Assembly (NCBI RefSeq): GCF_900119365.1
Contig: NZ_FPJO01000027.1
Span: forward strand, 1-64,000
Direction of reading: 5' to 3'
Source of the DNA: Streptomyces atratus
GTDB lineage: Bacteria > Actinomycetota > Actinomycetes > Streptomycetales > Streptomycetaceae
Length of the DNA stretch: 64,000 nucleotides
Shown here: positions 54,247 to 62,593 of the stretch, one piece after another
How positions within the stretch are numbered: the first letter of the stretch is position 1
How the letters are laid out: each line of letters opens with the position of its first letter
Notes under the pieces: model-generated
Databases searched by the model: none
What the model saw: only the letters and a program-made list of their open reading frames with translations
Told to the model about the DNA's origin: nothing
Made by a program: the position numbers and the translations under genes

Positions 54247-55621
54247 CGCGCTCACCTCCTTGGCACTCGTTCTGCCCGGCCGGCTCCTGCGGGGCGTCGA
54301 GGTCGGGCAGCAGGTCGTCGATGTTCCTGATGGAGCGGCTGGCGAGGCCCCAGACGGCGACCCCGGTCCCGCCGATGCCGGCGAGCAACAACATGGCCGC
54401 CATGCCGCTGCCCGGAGCGTCGCCGACGAGGGGGCCGAGCACGGTGAACAGTCCGGTGCCCCGGGAGGCCGGCGGTTCGAAGACGTGGTCGGCGAGCGGT
54501 CCGGAGACCGCCATGGCCACGGGCACGGAGATCTGCGACAGGAACATCACCGCGCCGAAGACCCGGCCCTGCCATTCGTGGGGGACCTTGGTCTGCACGA
54601 TCGTCTGCATCGAGGCGTTGACCACCGTCATGAGCAGGGCGCCGACCAGGATGGCCAGGCACCAGCCGGTCACCCCGTCCACCAGGCTCATCACCACCAG
54701 GGCGGACAGGCACATGCCGACCACGCCGAGCATCATGCCCCGGCCCCGGTTCGCGGGCCCGCCCCAGGCCGCCATGAGCAGGGCGCCGGCCACTCCGCCG
54801 ATACCGACCGAGGTGTTGACCGCGGCGAGCGCGCCGTTGCCGGCCCGGATCAGCACCATCGGCGAGATGAGGGCGAAACCGAAGACCATGACGAGGTTGA
54901 CGATGCAGAAGTTGACGATCAGGTCGCGCAGGCCGGGCACCCGGAACAGATAGCGCAGCCCCTCGACGGCATCGGCGGTGATCCGTTTGCGCGGTGCGCC
55001 GGCTTCCTTCGTCACCCGGTCGCCGTTGAAGCGCACGATCCGGATGCCGATGAGGGCGAACGCGTAGCTCGCCACGTCGACCAGGAGCGTCGGGCCGATC
55101 CCGAAGAGGGCGACGAGCAGACCGCCCAGTGCGGGGCCGCCGATCCCGGCGGCACTCTTCGCACCTGCCAACAGGCCGTTGGTGCGGTCCAGTTGGTCCT
55201 TGCGGACCAGGAGGGGAACGGCCGAGGACAGGGCCGGGAACTGGAAGGCGGCACAGACGCCGAGCAGTACGGCGGCCGGGTAGACCTGCCAGGCGTGGAA
55301 TGCGCCGAGGTAGTGGAGCAGGGCCAGCGTGCCCACCACGAGGAGCCCGCCGGCGTCGGCTATCTGGAGTGCGGTGCGCTTGGGCACCCGGTCGACGATT
55401 GCGCCCGCAATGGGACTGAACACGGCCTGCGGCAGCATGGCGCACAGCGAGAGGACGGTGACGGCGGTCGCCTTCCCCCCGGACGCCCACACCTCGACGA
55501 TGAAGGCGAACCGGACCGCCGCGCTACCCGCCAGGGACACCGCCTGGCCGGACCAGACGAGGAGGAAGGGCCCCATTCCCGAAAAGCGACCGGGAATGTC
55601 CGTTGATATCCGGGTGCCCAT
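54230..55621 (-). CDS. MFS exporter
   Basis: A 463-residue major facilitator with twelve predicted helices. The first begins FLLVWSGQAVSLAGSAAVRFAF, the loop 2-3 motif is AGAIVDRVPKR, and the mid loop contains KEAGAPRKRITADAVEGLRYLF. It is like enterobactin/macrolide exporters of the MFS_3 type. First gene of the megasynthase operon, so it probably exports the product and gives self-resistance. The start is uncertain: ATG 55621 has only a GGATCC-rich leader, and an in-frame ATG further upstream with GCAGAGG is possible. The intergenic region before it holds the SARP-like repeat array. Confidence 0.85.
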   Translation of the reverse strand: MGTRISTDIPGRFSGMGPFLLVWSGQAVSLAGSAAVRFAFIVEVWASGGKATAVTVLSLCAMLPQAVFSPIAGAIVDRVPKRTALQIADAGGLLVVGTLALLHYLGAFHAWQVYPAAVLLGVCAAFQFPALSSAVPLLVRKDQLDRTNGLLAGAKSAAGIGGPALGGLLVALFGIGPTLLVDVASYAFALIGIRIVRFNGDRVTKEAGAPRKRITADAVEGLRYLFRVPGLRDLIVNFCIVNLVMVFGFALISPMVLIRAGNGALAAVNTSVGIGGVAGALLMAAWGGPANRGRGMMLGVVGMCLSALVVMSLVDGVTGWCLAILVGALLMTVVNASMQTIVQTKVPHEWQGRVFGAVMFLSQISVPVAMAVSGPLADHVFEPPASRGTGLFTVLGPLVGDAPGSGMAAMLLLAGIGGTGVAVWGLASRSIRNIDDLLPDLDAPQEPAGQNECQGGERDEVRA

Positions 55622-55810
55622 CAGGATCCGGATCCCTTGTGCACGGGCATCCGGCACATCGTGCCCGAGCCGTCGAATCGATTCGTTGCCACGCCTCAAT
55701 CCCCCAGGATGTCGCATCCTCTGCGGATCACCACGGATCCCTGTCTGAGTCGAACGGGGGTCATCATGCGGCCATTGATTACCGCTGCGTTCCCATAGCG
55801 AACGAGGGAA

Positions 55811-55850
55811 CGGGAAGAAAGCGGGAACGATTCGGGAGGGAACCGGGAGC
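55811..55850. promoter_or_regulatory. SARP-type operator: four heptamer direct repeats with 11-bp period
   Basis: CGGGAAG (55811), CGGGAAC (55822), CGGGAGG (55833) and CGGGAGC (55844) start exactly 11 bases apart with 4-base spacers. Heptamer repeats at one helical turn are the hallmark of SARP binding sites. The array lies 50 bases before GTG 55900, next to a TAGTTG -10 candidate at 55873-55878, and 190 bases upstream of the divergent exporter-NRPS operon. Binding by the linked AfsR-type regulator is inferred. Confidence 0.75.
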
Positions 55851-55899
55851 CGGAGAGGCAAGGGTCGTTCCGTAGTTGTCTGCAGTAAGGAGTACTCAC

Positions 55900-56286
55900 G
55901 TGAAGGACCCCAGGGATCGTTCGCCCGACGGGACGGAACTCCGCCAGGCCTTCCAGGACCTGTCCACCGTGGAACGGTGGGCCGAGCGTGTGGCGTCCGG
56001 TGTCCAGTCCCATCCGTACACCGCGCCGGAGTCCTTGGAGGGGCCCCAGCTGAGCGTCGAGACCAGAACCGAGAACGGCATGCACACGGTGGCCGGGATC
56101 GTGGAGTGGCCGCCCGGTGCCGACACCGGCCTGGCGGTCCTGGACGAGACGGAGCGCGCGGTGCTCCGTTCCCTCGTGAGATCGCTCCTCGACCTGGCCG
56201 GTCATGAGTCGGGAACGGCCCGTACACGCGTGGTGCTCACCCCCCTCGGGCCGCGGGTCGCCGCCTGTCAGTTCGACGTGGAATAG
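55900..56286 (+). CDS. Hypothetical protein in the biosynthetic cluster
   Basis: A 128-residue soluble protein that I do not recognise. It is acidic-polar with a helical C-terminal part (DETERAVLRSLVRSLLDLAGHE, about 86-107) and a last strand VVLTPLGPRVAACQFDVE. No cysteine cluster, signal peptide or membrane helix is seen. GTG 55900 has AAGGAG upstream. It lies just downstream of the four-repeat SARP-like array, so it is probably activated together with the cluster. The short length and charge would suit a binding or accessory protein, but this is a guess. Confidence 0.6.
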   Translation: MKDPRDRSPDGTELRQAFQDLSTVERWAERVASGVQSHPYTAPESLEGPQLSVETRTENGMHTVAGIVEWPPGADTGLAVLDETERAVLRSLVRSLLDLAGHESGTARTRVVLTPLGPRVAACQFDVE

Positions 56287-56333
56287 CCGGTGCCGGTCCG
56301 TTCCCGCGGCAGTTCCCGGCGGCGGTATCGGGG

Positions 56334-56351
56334 CAGGAACGGACCGGGAAC
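56334..56351. promoter_or_regulatory. Second SARP-like repeat pair
   Basis: CAGGAAC (56334-56340) and CGGGAAC (56345-56351) are 11 bases apart, in the 139-base gap before the DDKGPT-repeat gene. A further CGGGAAG at 56376 is out of phase. It is weaker than the other arrays but has the same heptamer and period. Confidence 0.5.
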
Positions 56352-56425
56352 GCCGATCAGCAACATCAGTGGTGTCGGGAAGCGGAACACCGCAGAACCT
56401 CACAAACACCACTTAGGGGCGGGAC

Positions 56426-56743
56426 ATGGGACGCAAGCTTGCTGGAATCTTCGGGATCGTCGCCGCGACGCTGGCCTTCGGGATCGGCACGGCGGTCGAG
56501 GCGGGGCAGTCGAACGACTTCCGGAGCATTCAGCAGGTTGTCGCCGACGACAAGGGCCCCACGATCGTCGGCACGCAGGGCACCGACGACGACAAGGGCC
56601 CGACGTTGATCGGCACCCACGTGCTCGCCGACGACAAGGGCCCGACGGTCGTCGCCCGGACGATCACCGACGGCAAGGGTCCGACGGTGATCGGCACGCA
56701 GGGCACCGACGACGACAAGGGCCCGACGTCCCCCGTCATGTGA
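56426..56743 (+). CDS. Secreted DDKGPT-repeat protein
   Basis: A 105-residue protein with a signal peptide (KLAGIFGIVAATLAFGIGTAVEAG, about 4-27, Ala-x-Ala-like site) and a mature part made of five repeats of about 14 residues, each with D(D/G)KGPT followed by (I/L/V)xGT or similar: at residues 41, 55, 69, 82 and 96. No Cys, no aromatic residue in the repeats, and a very regular charge pattern. An AGGGGCGGGAC leader precedes the ATG, and a terminator follows. It is framed by SARP-like repeats and the SARP gene. The repeats suggest either a multi-core precursor peptide or a repetitive surface or metal-binding protein. No modifying enzyme typical of ribosomal peptides is in the window. Confidence 0.7.
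   Translation: MGRKLAGIFGIVAATLAFGIGTAVEAGQSNDFRSIQQVVADDKGPTIVGTQGTDDDKGPTLIGTHVLADDKGPTVVARTITDGKGPTVIGTQGTDDDKGPTSPVM
56546..56727 (+). repeat. In-frame tandem repeats of the DDKGPT gene
   Basis: Five copies of a GACGACAAGGGCCC-like element begin at 56546, 56588, 56630, 56669 and 56711, with spacings of 42, 42, 39 and 42 bases. The repeats keep the reading frame and the nucleotide copies are more alike than codon choice requires, so they probably arose by recent duplication. Confidence 0.85.
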
Positions 56744-56765
56744 TCCCCACCGCCTCGACACGCGA

Positions 56766-56793
56766 GCCCCGCACCGGAGTCACGGTGCGGGGC
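56766..56793. terminator. Terminator after the repeat protein gene
   Basis: GCCCCGCACCG and CGGTGCGGGGC form an 11-bp perfect stem with a 6-base loop, 22 bases after the stop codon and followed by CCGTT. It lies between convergent genes and could serve the SARP gene as well. Confidence 0.8.
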
Positions 56794-56866
56794 CCGTTGC
56801 TGTCCATCGATGCGGTGGCTGAGGTGCACACGCACTGTCCCGGCGTACGGCGAGGGCGGGCTGCCG

Positions 56867-59800
56867 TCAGCTGCGCCGGTGATCCGCCGGCACGCCCATG
56901 TCGGTGAAGAGCTGCTCGGCCTCCGCCCGGTAACGGGTCGCGTCCGGCGTGTTCCCGAGGGCGTCGGCCATGCCCGCGAGCGCGTAGGCCTGCTCGATGC
57001 GGTAGCTGAGGGACGAGGCGAGTTCGTGGGCATGGGTGTGCAGCGCGAGTGCCGCCGCCATGTCACCCTGCCGGCGGCGCAGCCGGCCCACCACGTTCTC
57101 CACCTTGGCCCGGCGCAGTGGCGAGGAGTTGGTCCGCATCATGTCGAGGGCGAGCTCCGCCGGGTCCGGTACGCGGGGTGGCTTCCCCAGCCGGTTCTCC
57201 ACATCGGCGGACAGCGCCAGGGTCAGGGCGAGGTTCACCTCGTTGCCGGCGTCCCCGTACAGTGCGCGGGCCTCCGCCAGGCAGCGGTCTGCCTCTTCGT
57301 ACGCTCCCAGGCCCACGTGGGCGAAGGCGAGATCGGTGATGGCGCCGGGCAGTCCCTCGTGCTGCCCCAGCTTTCGGCTCAGTTCGGCCGACCTCTCGGC
57401 CGCGTCCCGTGCCTCCTCGTACCGCCCCCACTGTTCGTAGAGCGTACTGAGGATGGTGAGGCTCTCGGCCTCCGCGCGGGGCATGTCCAGGTCGCGCTCG
57501 TGCGCGATCGCCGTCTCCATGTGGCCCAGGGCCGCGGAGAAGTCGCCGAGCAGACTGTTGAACTGGCCGAGGATGCTCTCGCTGTGCGCCTGGGTGTGCA
57601 GGTCGCCGAGCCGGACCGCGACGTCCCGGCTCTTGCGGGCGGCTTCGAGGCCCTCGGAGAGGCGGCCGAGTTTCCAGCAGGCGACGCCCAGGTTGGACAG
57701 GCTCACCCCCAGCAGCGCCAGATCCTCCAGCCGTCCCGCGGCGGCGACCGCGACCCGGCTCAGCTCGCCGAACTCCTCCAGGAGCCCGAGGTCGTTGAGC
57801 TGGAAGACGAGATTGCGGGCCAGGCACACCACATAGCGGTCATGACCCCTGCGCTCGGCGAGCGTGACAGCCGCGAGGAGCGAGGTCTGCTCGCGCAGGA
57901 ACCACCTCCGCGCCTGCTCGGGGGCGGCGAGGTCGGGCAGTTCGGCCTTGGAGGGTTCGATACCGGTACTGCGCCGGCGCCGCCCGGAGTAGAGGAGGTC
58001 GCACGCCACCTCGGTGGCAGTCAGGTAGTAGCCCAGCAGCCGCTCCACCGCCGCGGAGTCCTCCGGGGACTCGACGAGCAGGCTGTGCGCGAAGCTGCGG
58101 ACCAGATCGTGGAAGGTGTAGAGGCCGATCTCCGGCTGCTGCACGAGATGGACGTCGAGCAGCATCTCCAGCAGGTCCTCCGCGTCACGGGAGGAGGAGC
58201 CCAGCAGCGCACCGGCCGCGTGGACGTCCATGTCGCTGCCCGGGTGGAGGGCCAGCGTCGAGAACGCGTTCCGGCACTCCTCGTCCAGGGCCTGGTAGGA
58301 CAGGCGCAGGGTGGCGGAGACGCTGCGGGCACCCGAGCTGAGCTCGTCGAGCCGCCGGGTCTCGTCGCGCAGCCGTTCCGCCAGGTACTGGAGCGTCCAG
58401 CGGGGGCGGTTGCGCAGCCGGGCGGTGGCGATCCGCAGGGCGAGGGGGAGATGGCCGCAGAGCCGGGCGAGCTCCACGGCCGCCTCGGGCTCGGCGGCGA
58501 CGCGCTCGGCACCGAGCGTCTCGGCCACCAGCATCGCGCTGTCCTCGGGCGGCATCACCCCGATGGAGATCCACTGCGCGCCGTCCAGATCGACCAGACG
58601 GGCCCGGCTGGTGACCAAGACGAGGCAGCCGGGGGAGAGGGGCAGCAGCGGACGGATGGCGGCGGCGTCGCCCGCGTTGTCGATGAGGATCAGCAGCCGC
58701 TTGCCGACCAGGGTGGCACGCCACAGGGCCGTGCGGGCGGGCACGTCGTCGGGGATGAGGCTGCCCGGCACGCCGACGGCCCGCAGAAGGGTGTCGAGCG
58801 CGATTCCGGCGGTCACCGGCTGGTCGCCCGGGGTGTATCCGCGCAGGTCTATGTGGAGTTGGCCGTCCGGGTAGTCCGGGGCGAGCCGGTGCGCCGCCCG
58901 CACCGCGAGCGAGGTCTTGCCGCAGCCGCCCATGCCGTCGATGGCCACGATCCGGGGGCCCTGCTCGCCCCCGCTCCCGGCGCCCTGCAGGATTTCGGCC
59001 AGCTCCCGGTCCCGGCCGGTGAAGTCGGCGAGGTCGTAGGGCAGGGTGCTGGGGGGTTCGGCGGGCAGCGCCACGGCCACGACGGGAGCGGCGGCAGCCG
59101 GCTCGGGTCCGGCCAGGTCGGGGCTCTCCCGCAGGATTCCCTCGTACAGCTTGGTCAGGTTGGGGCCGGGGTCGATGCCCAGCTCCTCGGCGAGGAGTTC
59201 GCGTACCCTGCCGTACTCGTCCAGGGCCTCGGCCTGCCGCCCGGACCGGTACAGAGCAAGCATCAACTGGCCGCGCAGGGACTCGCGCAGGGGGTGCTGC
59301 TGGACCAGTTCCCGCATTTCCACGATGAGTTCGGCGGTGTCGCCGAGTGCGAGCTGGAGTTCGAAGAGCTGCTCCGCCGCGGTCAGCCGGCGCTCCTCGA
59401 TGGAGGTGGACGCCGCCTCGATGACCGGGCCGCCGCCGCCCGACAGGACGGGGCCCCGCCAGAGGGCGAGGGCGCCGCGCAATATCTCGACGGCTTCGGC
59501 CGTACGGCCATCGGACGCCTTGAGCTTTGCTTCACGTATCAGCAGGCCAAATTCGGCCACGTCGATTTCGCATTGTTCCTGAGCGACGCGATAGCCAGGG
59601 CCATCGGTGACGAGGACGTCGGCACCTCCGGGTATCCGTCTTCGGAGATCCGCTACTGCCTTGCGCACTTGGTGGGGGGCGGTCGTCGGCGGCTCCTCGT
59701 CCCAGGCCGCCTCGACCAGCCGGGAAACCGGAATCACTTTTCCGGGCTCCAGAAGCAGAGTGGCCAGAACTCGCTCTTGTATGACACCGCCCAGTCGAAG

Positions 59801-59875
59801 ACGCGTCCCGTCGGACCATCCCTCTATCGGGCCAAGAATGTTGAAGCGCAGCCGAAACTCTTCTGCAGTTGACAC
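56867..59875 (-). CDS. AfsR-type SARP transcriptional regulator
   Basis: A 1002-residue protein: an OmpR-type winged helix (about 8-95; ILGPIEGWSDGTRLRLGG, QVRKAVADLRRRI), a bacterial transcriptional activation domain (about 100-250; ALALWRGP, LRESLRGQLMLALYRSGRQAEAL in parts), an NB-ARC ATPase (P-loop GMGGCGKTSLA near 318-328, LLILIDNAGD) and TPR repeats (about 640-1000). This is the full AfsR architecture. SARPs activate antibiotic clusters by binding heptamer direct repeats. The GTG has GGGGGAGG 4 bases upstream. Arrays of CGGGAAN heptamers at 11-bp period lie beside this gene and at 55811, making it the likely cluster activator. Confidence 0.93.
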   Translation of the reverse strand: MSTAEEFRLRFNILGPIEGWSDGTRLRLGGVIQERVLATLLLEPGKVIPVSRLVEAAWDEEPPTTAPHQVRKAVADLRRRIPGGADVLVTDGPGYRVAQEQCEIDVAEFGLLIREAKLKASDGRTAEAVEILRGALALWRGPVLSGGGGPVIEAASTSIEERRLTAAEQLFELQLALGDTAELIVEMRELVQQHPLRESLRGQLMLALYRSGRQAEALDEYGRVRELLAEELGIDPGPNLTKLYEGILRESPDLAGPEPAAAAPVVAVALPAEPPSTLPYDLADFTGRDRELAEILQGAGSGGEQGPRIVAIDGMGGCGKTSLAVRAAHRLAPDYPDGQLHIDLRGYTPGDQPVTAGIALDTLLRAVGVPGSLIPDDVPARTALWRATLVGKRLLILIDNAGDAAAIRPLLPLSPGCLVLVTSRARLVDLDGAQWISIGVMPPEDSAMLVAETLGAERVAAEPEAAVELARLCGHLPLALRIATARLRNRPRWTLQYLAERLRDETRRLDELSSGARSVSATLRLSYQALDEECRNAFSTLALHPGSDMDVHAAGALLGSSSRDAEDLLEMLLDVHLVQQPEIGLYTFHDLVRSFAHSLLVESPEDSAAVERLLGYYLTATEVACDLLYSGRRRRSTGIEPSKAELPDLAAPEQARRWFLREQTSLLAAVTLAERRGHDRYVVCLARNLVFQLNDLGLLEEFGELSRVAVAAAGRLEDLALLGVSLSNLGVACWKLGRLSEGLEAARKSRDVAVRLGDLHTQAHSESILGQFNSLLGDFSAALGHMETAIAHERDLDMPRAEAESLTILSTLYEQWGRYEEARDAAERSAELSRKLGQHEGLPGAITDLAFAHVGLGAYEEADRCLAEARALYGDAGNEVNLALTLALSADVENRLGKPPRVPDPAELALDMMRTNSSPLRRAKVENVVGRLRRRQGDMAAALALHTHAHELASSLSYRIEQAYALAGMADALGNTPDATRYRAEAEQLFTDMGVPADHRRS

Positions 59876-59940
59876 GCATCCTCCCCCTCAACTCTGCGCA
59901 GCCGCAGCGCTTCACCAGCGCGAAGCGATCGTATCCGCTG

Positions 59941-59982
59941 CGGGAGGAACTGGCGGTACTGCACCGGGAAGAGTTCGGGAAT
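59941..59982. promoter_or_regulatory. SARP-like repeats between the SARP and XRE genes
   Basis: CGGGAAG (59965-59971) and CGGGAAT (59976-59982) are exactly 11 bases apart. CGGTACT lies 11 further upstream (59954) and CGGGAGG at 59941, 13 away. This is the only compact array in the 281-base divergent intergenic region (59876-60156), so autoregulation of the SARP and control of the XRE-AAA gene are plausible. I see no strong -35/-10 pair here. Confidence 0.6.
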
Positions 59983-60156
59983 GGCTCGATGGAGTCTGTT
60001 CATCGACGGCAGGCCTTCGCTGCCACGGACAGCACGGAGCGTACGGAGCGTGAGCGGACCGGAAAGATCCCGGACCGGACTGTGCGTTCCGGACAGCCCT
60101 GGGCGGCCGGGTATCCGGTCATTGCGTTTTCTGAGCATGTGGAGACCGAGGAGACA

Positions 60157-61521
60157 ATGATGAATTCCCAGCCCGCACCCGGGCTCGACGTTCTGCTGCA
60201 GAATGCGCGCCGGCGGGCGGGACTCACTCAGGAACAGCTCGCCGGGCTTTCCACGGTGAGCGTAAGAGCCATTCGCGACCTGGAACTCGGGCGGGTCCAG
60301 CACCCGCGCAGGGAAACGCTGAAGCTCCTTGCCAATGCGATGAGGCTGAGCGACGCGCGGCGCGTCGAGCTGGAACTCGCCGTCGATGCAAAGGCCGCGG
60401 GGCGCGTCTTCCAGGACATCTACGGAACGGGCCTCGCCACACCGCCGCCTCCGCTGCGCCCTCTGATCGGGCGGCGTCCCGAACTGGAGGCGCTGACAGC
60501 CCGGTTGCGCACGGATCACGAGCGGCTGCTGACCCTGGTGGGCCTGCCGGGAGTGGGGAAGTCCCGGCTCGCCCAGGAGGCCGCCTCGGTGATTCACGCC
60601 CGGGACGGGGTTCCGGTGCTGTGGGTCTGTCTGGACGACACCGCCGAGAGCACCGCGGCGGACCCCAACAATCCGCAGGCGACCGTGACCGGATGGGTGC
60701 GCGCACTCGTCCGCGACGGCGAGGAATTCGAGGAACTGGCCGCGCTCATAGGGTCCAAGGCGACCTTGATCGTGCTGGATGGTCACGATGCGTCACCATC
60801 TGTCACCCCTCGCCTGCTGAGTCTGCTGCGCGCCTGCGAGCGCCTGAAAATACTCACCACCACCGACCGGCCGGTGCAGCTGCCCGGCGGCCGGCTGCTG
60901 CCACTGGCTCCGCTCGCGGTGCCGACCGCCGCCGATCTCGCCGCCGAGCCGGTGGGCGGCTCCCTCGTCGCGGACCGGCAGGCCGTAGAACTGACGCTCT
61001 CCCATGTCAGTTACATGCGGCCCGACTTCCTCCCCACCGACTCCGTCGTCACCACCGTGGCCCACATCTGCCGGGCCCTGGACGGCATGCCGCAGGCGCT
61101 GGAGGCCGCCGCCTCGTGGCTGCTGCTGTACTCCCCGAAGCAGCTCCTGGACATCGCCCGCACCACACCGCTGGTCCTGCTCGACGGGGTGACGCCCGCC
61201 GATCCCGCCGCCGGTCCCACCCTGGGCGAGCGGCTCACCGCCGCCGTGACCGGGCTCGACCCGCAGGCCGCCGGTCTGCTCCGCGCACTGGCGACGCTGG
61301 AGGACCCGTGGACGGTGGACGGAGCCGCGCGGGCCTGCGGCACCTCCCTGGCCGAGACCGCCCGTGACGTGCATGCCCTGCTGGTCCGCGGCCTGATCCG
61401 CAGGCTCCCCACGACGGCCGGCGACCCGGTGGGCTTCACCGTGCTCAACCTGGTCCGCGCGGTGCTCGACGCCGAGCAGGAGTCGGCACCCGCCGCTCTC
61501 GCCGCCGCCCTGGCCGAATGA
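60157..61521 (+). CDS. XRE-type helix-turn-helix regulator with NB-ARC-like ATPase
   Basis: A 454-residue protein with a Cro/CI-type HTH (about 10-65; LLQNARRRAGLTQEQLAGLSTVSVRAIRDLE, recognisable as RRRAGLTQEQLAGLS), followed by an AAA/STAND ATPase (P-loop GLPGVGKSRLA near 129-139; TLIVLDGHD as Walker B near 206-214). A winged-helix region follows and the C-terminus is short, without the TPR array usual in this class. ATG 60157 has GAGGAG at 60148-60153. It is divergent from the AfsR-type gene, a pairing that suggests two STAND regulators control the cluster. Confidence 0.88.
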   Translation: MMNSQPAPGLDVLLQNARRRAGLTQEQLAGLSTVSVRAIRDLELGRVQHPRRETLKLLANAMRLSDARRVELELAVDAKAAGRVFQDIYGTGLATPPPPLRPLIGRRPELEALTARLRTDHERLLTLVGLPGVGKSRLAQEAASVIHARDGVPVLWVCLDDTAESTAADPNNPQATVTGWVRALVRDGEEFEELAALIGSKATLIVLDGHDASPSVTPRLLSLLRACERLKILTTTDRPVQLPGGRLLPLAPLAVPTAADLAAEPVGGSLVADRQAVELTLSHVSYMRPDFLPTDSVVTTVAHICRALDGMPQALEAAASWLLLYSPKQLLDIARTTPLVLLDGVTPADPAAGPTLGERLTAAVTGLDPQAAGLLRALATLEDPWTVDGAARACGTSLAETARDVHALLVRGLIRRLPTTAGDPVGFTVLNLVRAVLDAEQESAPAALAAALAE

Positions 61522-61666
61522 CGGCCGCCCCGCCAGGAAGCGCGGGCAGGCTCCCGCGCCTCCCCGGCCGGGGAGCCTCCGCCCCTCCCTCCGTGCCCCT
61601 CCGCCCCGCCGCGTCACCCGGGGCCTCCCGTTCCCCGTTCCCGTCCTCGTGAAAGGCACCTCACCC

Positions 61667-62593
61667 ATGCGCAACCTGATCTCCCTCGCCGACCTCACGC
61701 CCGCCGAGCTGGACCACCTCGTCCGGCGTGCCGTCACGTTCGGCCGCGACGGCATCGTGCCGAAGCCGCTGGCCGGACGCCAAGTAGGTCTCTACTTCCG
61801 CAAGTCCTCGACGCGGACCCGGACATCCTTCTGGAGCGCGGCGACCCGCCTCGGCGCCGATGTGATCACCTTCGGTCCGAACGAGCTGCAGCTCACCACC
61901 GGCGAGACGGTCGAGGACACCGCCCGGGTGCTCGGGCAGTACCTGGACGCCCTCGTCGTACGCACCAACGGGGACGTGGAGGAGATCCGCCGGCTCGGCA
62001 GCAGCGAGGACCTGGCCGTCGTCAACGCCCTGAGCCTGGACGAACACCCGACCCAGGCCATCGCCGATCTCGCCACCCTGGCCGAGGAGTTCGGCTCGCT
62101 CGACGGTCTGCACCTGCTTGCCGTCGGCGAGGGCAACAGCTCGGGCGCGGCCCTCGCGCTCGCCGCGGCCCTCGCCCCCGGCCTGCGCCTCACCCTGCTG
62201 TGCCCGGCGGGATACGAGGTGCCCAAGGAGACCCTGGACCTGGCGGCCGAACTCAGCGGCGGCAAGGCCCTGGTGAGCCAGGTCGTGACGGCCGACGAGG
62301 TCGAGGAGCCGGTCGACGCGGTGTACACCAGCCGGTGGCAGACCATGGGCGTGACGAAGGAGAACCCCGACTGGCTCAAGGACTTCGACGGCTTCCGGAT
62401 CGACCGCGCGTTCCTGGACCGCTTCTCCGGCCCGCGCACCGTCTTCCTGCACGACCTGCCCGCGGTCCGCGGCGAGGAGGTCACCGACGAGGTGCTCGAC
62501 GGCCCGTCGAGCCGGGCCTGGCGGCAGGCCCACCACAAGATGACCGCCGCCGCGGCGGTCCTGGAGTGGTGCGTACGGGGCATCCAGGACTGA
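61667..62593 (+). CDS. Ornithine-carbamoyltransferase-like enzyme with altered acceptor site
   Basis: A 308-residue aspartate/ornithine transcarbamoylase. The carbamoyl-phosphate motifs are intact: STRTRTS (48-54) and HPTQ (127-130). The acceptor side is not that of ornithine transcarbamoylase. The DxxxSMG loop reads SRWQTMG (222-228) and the HCLP motif is HDLP (262-265), so the Asp, Ser and Cys that hold ornithine are replaced. Together with the cluster location this suggests carbamoylation of another amine, perhaps a non-standard amino acid for the NRPS or the finished peptide. The ATG has GAAAGG upstream. GTG 61649 is also possible. Confidence 0.88.
   Translation: MRNLISLADLTPAELDHLVRRAVTFGRDGIVPKPLAGRQVGLYFRKSSTRTRTSFWSAATRLGADVITFGPNELQLTTGETVEDTARVLGQYLDALVVRTNGDVEEIRRLGSSEDLAVVNALSLDEHPTQAIADLATLAEEFGSLDGLHLLAVGEGNSSGAALALAAALAPGLRLTLLCPAGYEVPKETLDLAAELSGGKALVSQVVTADEVEEPVDAVYTSRWQTMGVTKENPDWLKDFDGFRIDRAFLDRFSGPRTVFLHDLPAVRGEEVTDEVLDGPSSRAWRQAHHKMTAAAAVLEWCVRGIQD

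Noticed and set aside
50776..54330. 1184-residue plus-strand open frame opposite the first NRPS
   Set aside because: Antisense shadow, as above.
56546..56727. Regular repeats considered as a CRISPR array
   Set aside because: Repeat units are in frame, 39-42 bases apart, code for a conserved peptide and have similar spacers. No cas gene is present.
56426..56743. Graspetide or lanthipeptide precursor identity for the DDKGPT protein
   Set aside because: No ATP-grasp, LanM/LanB, radical SAM or YcaO gene was seen in the window, so a specific class cannot be claimed.
61621..61650. GTTCCCG-type motifs before the transcarbamoylase considered as a further SARP site
   Set aside because: The copies are 6-7 and 13 bases apart, not 11, so they do not fit the pattern seen elsewhere.
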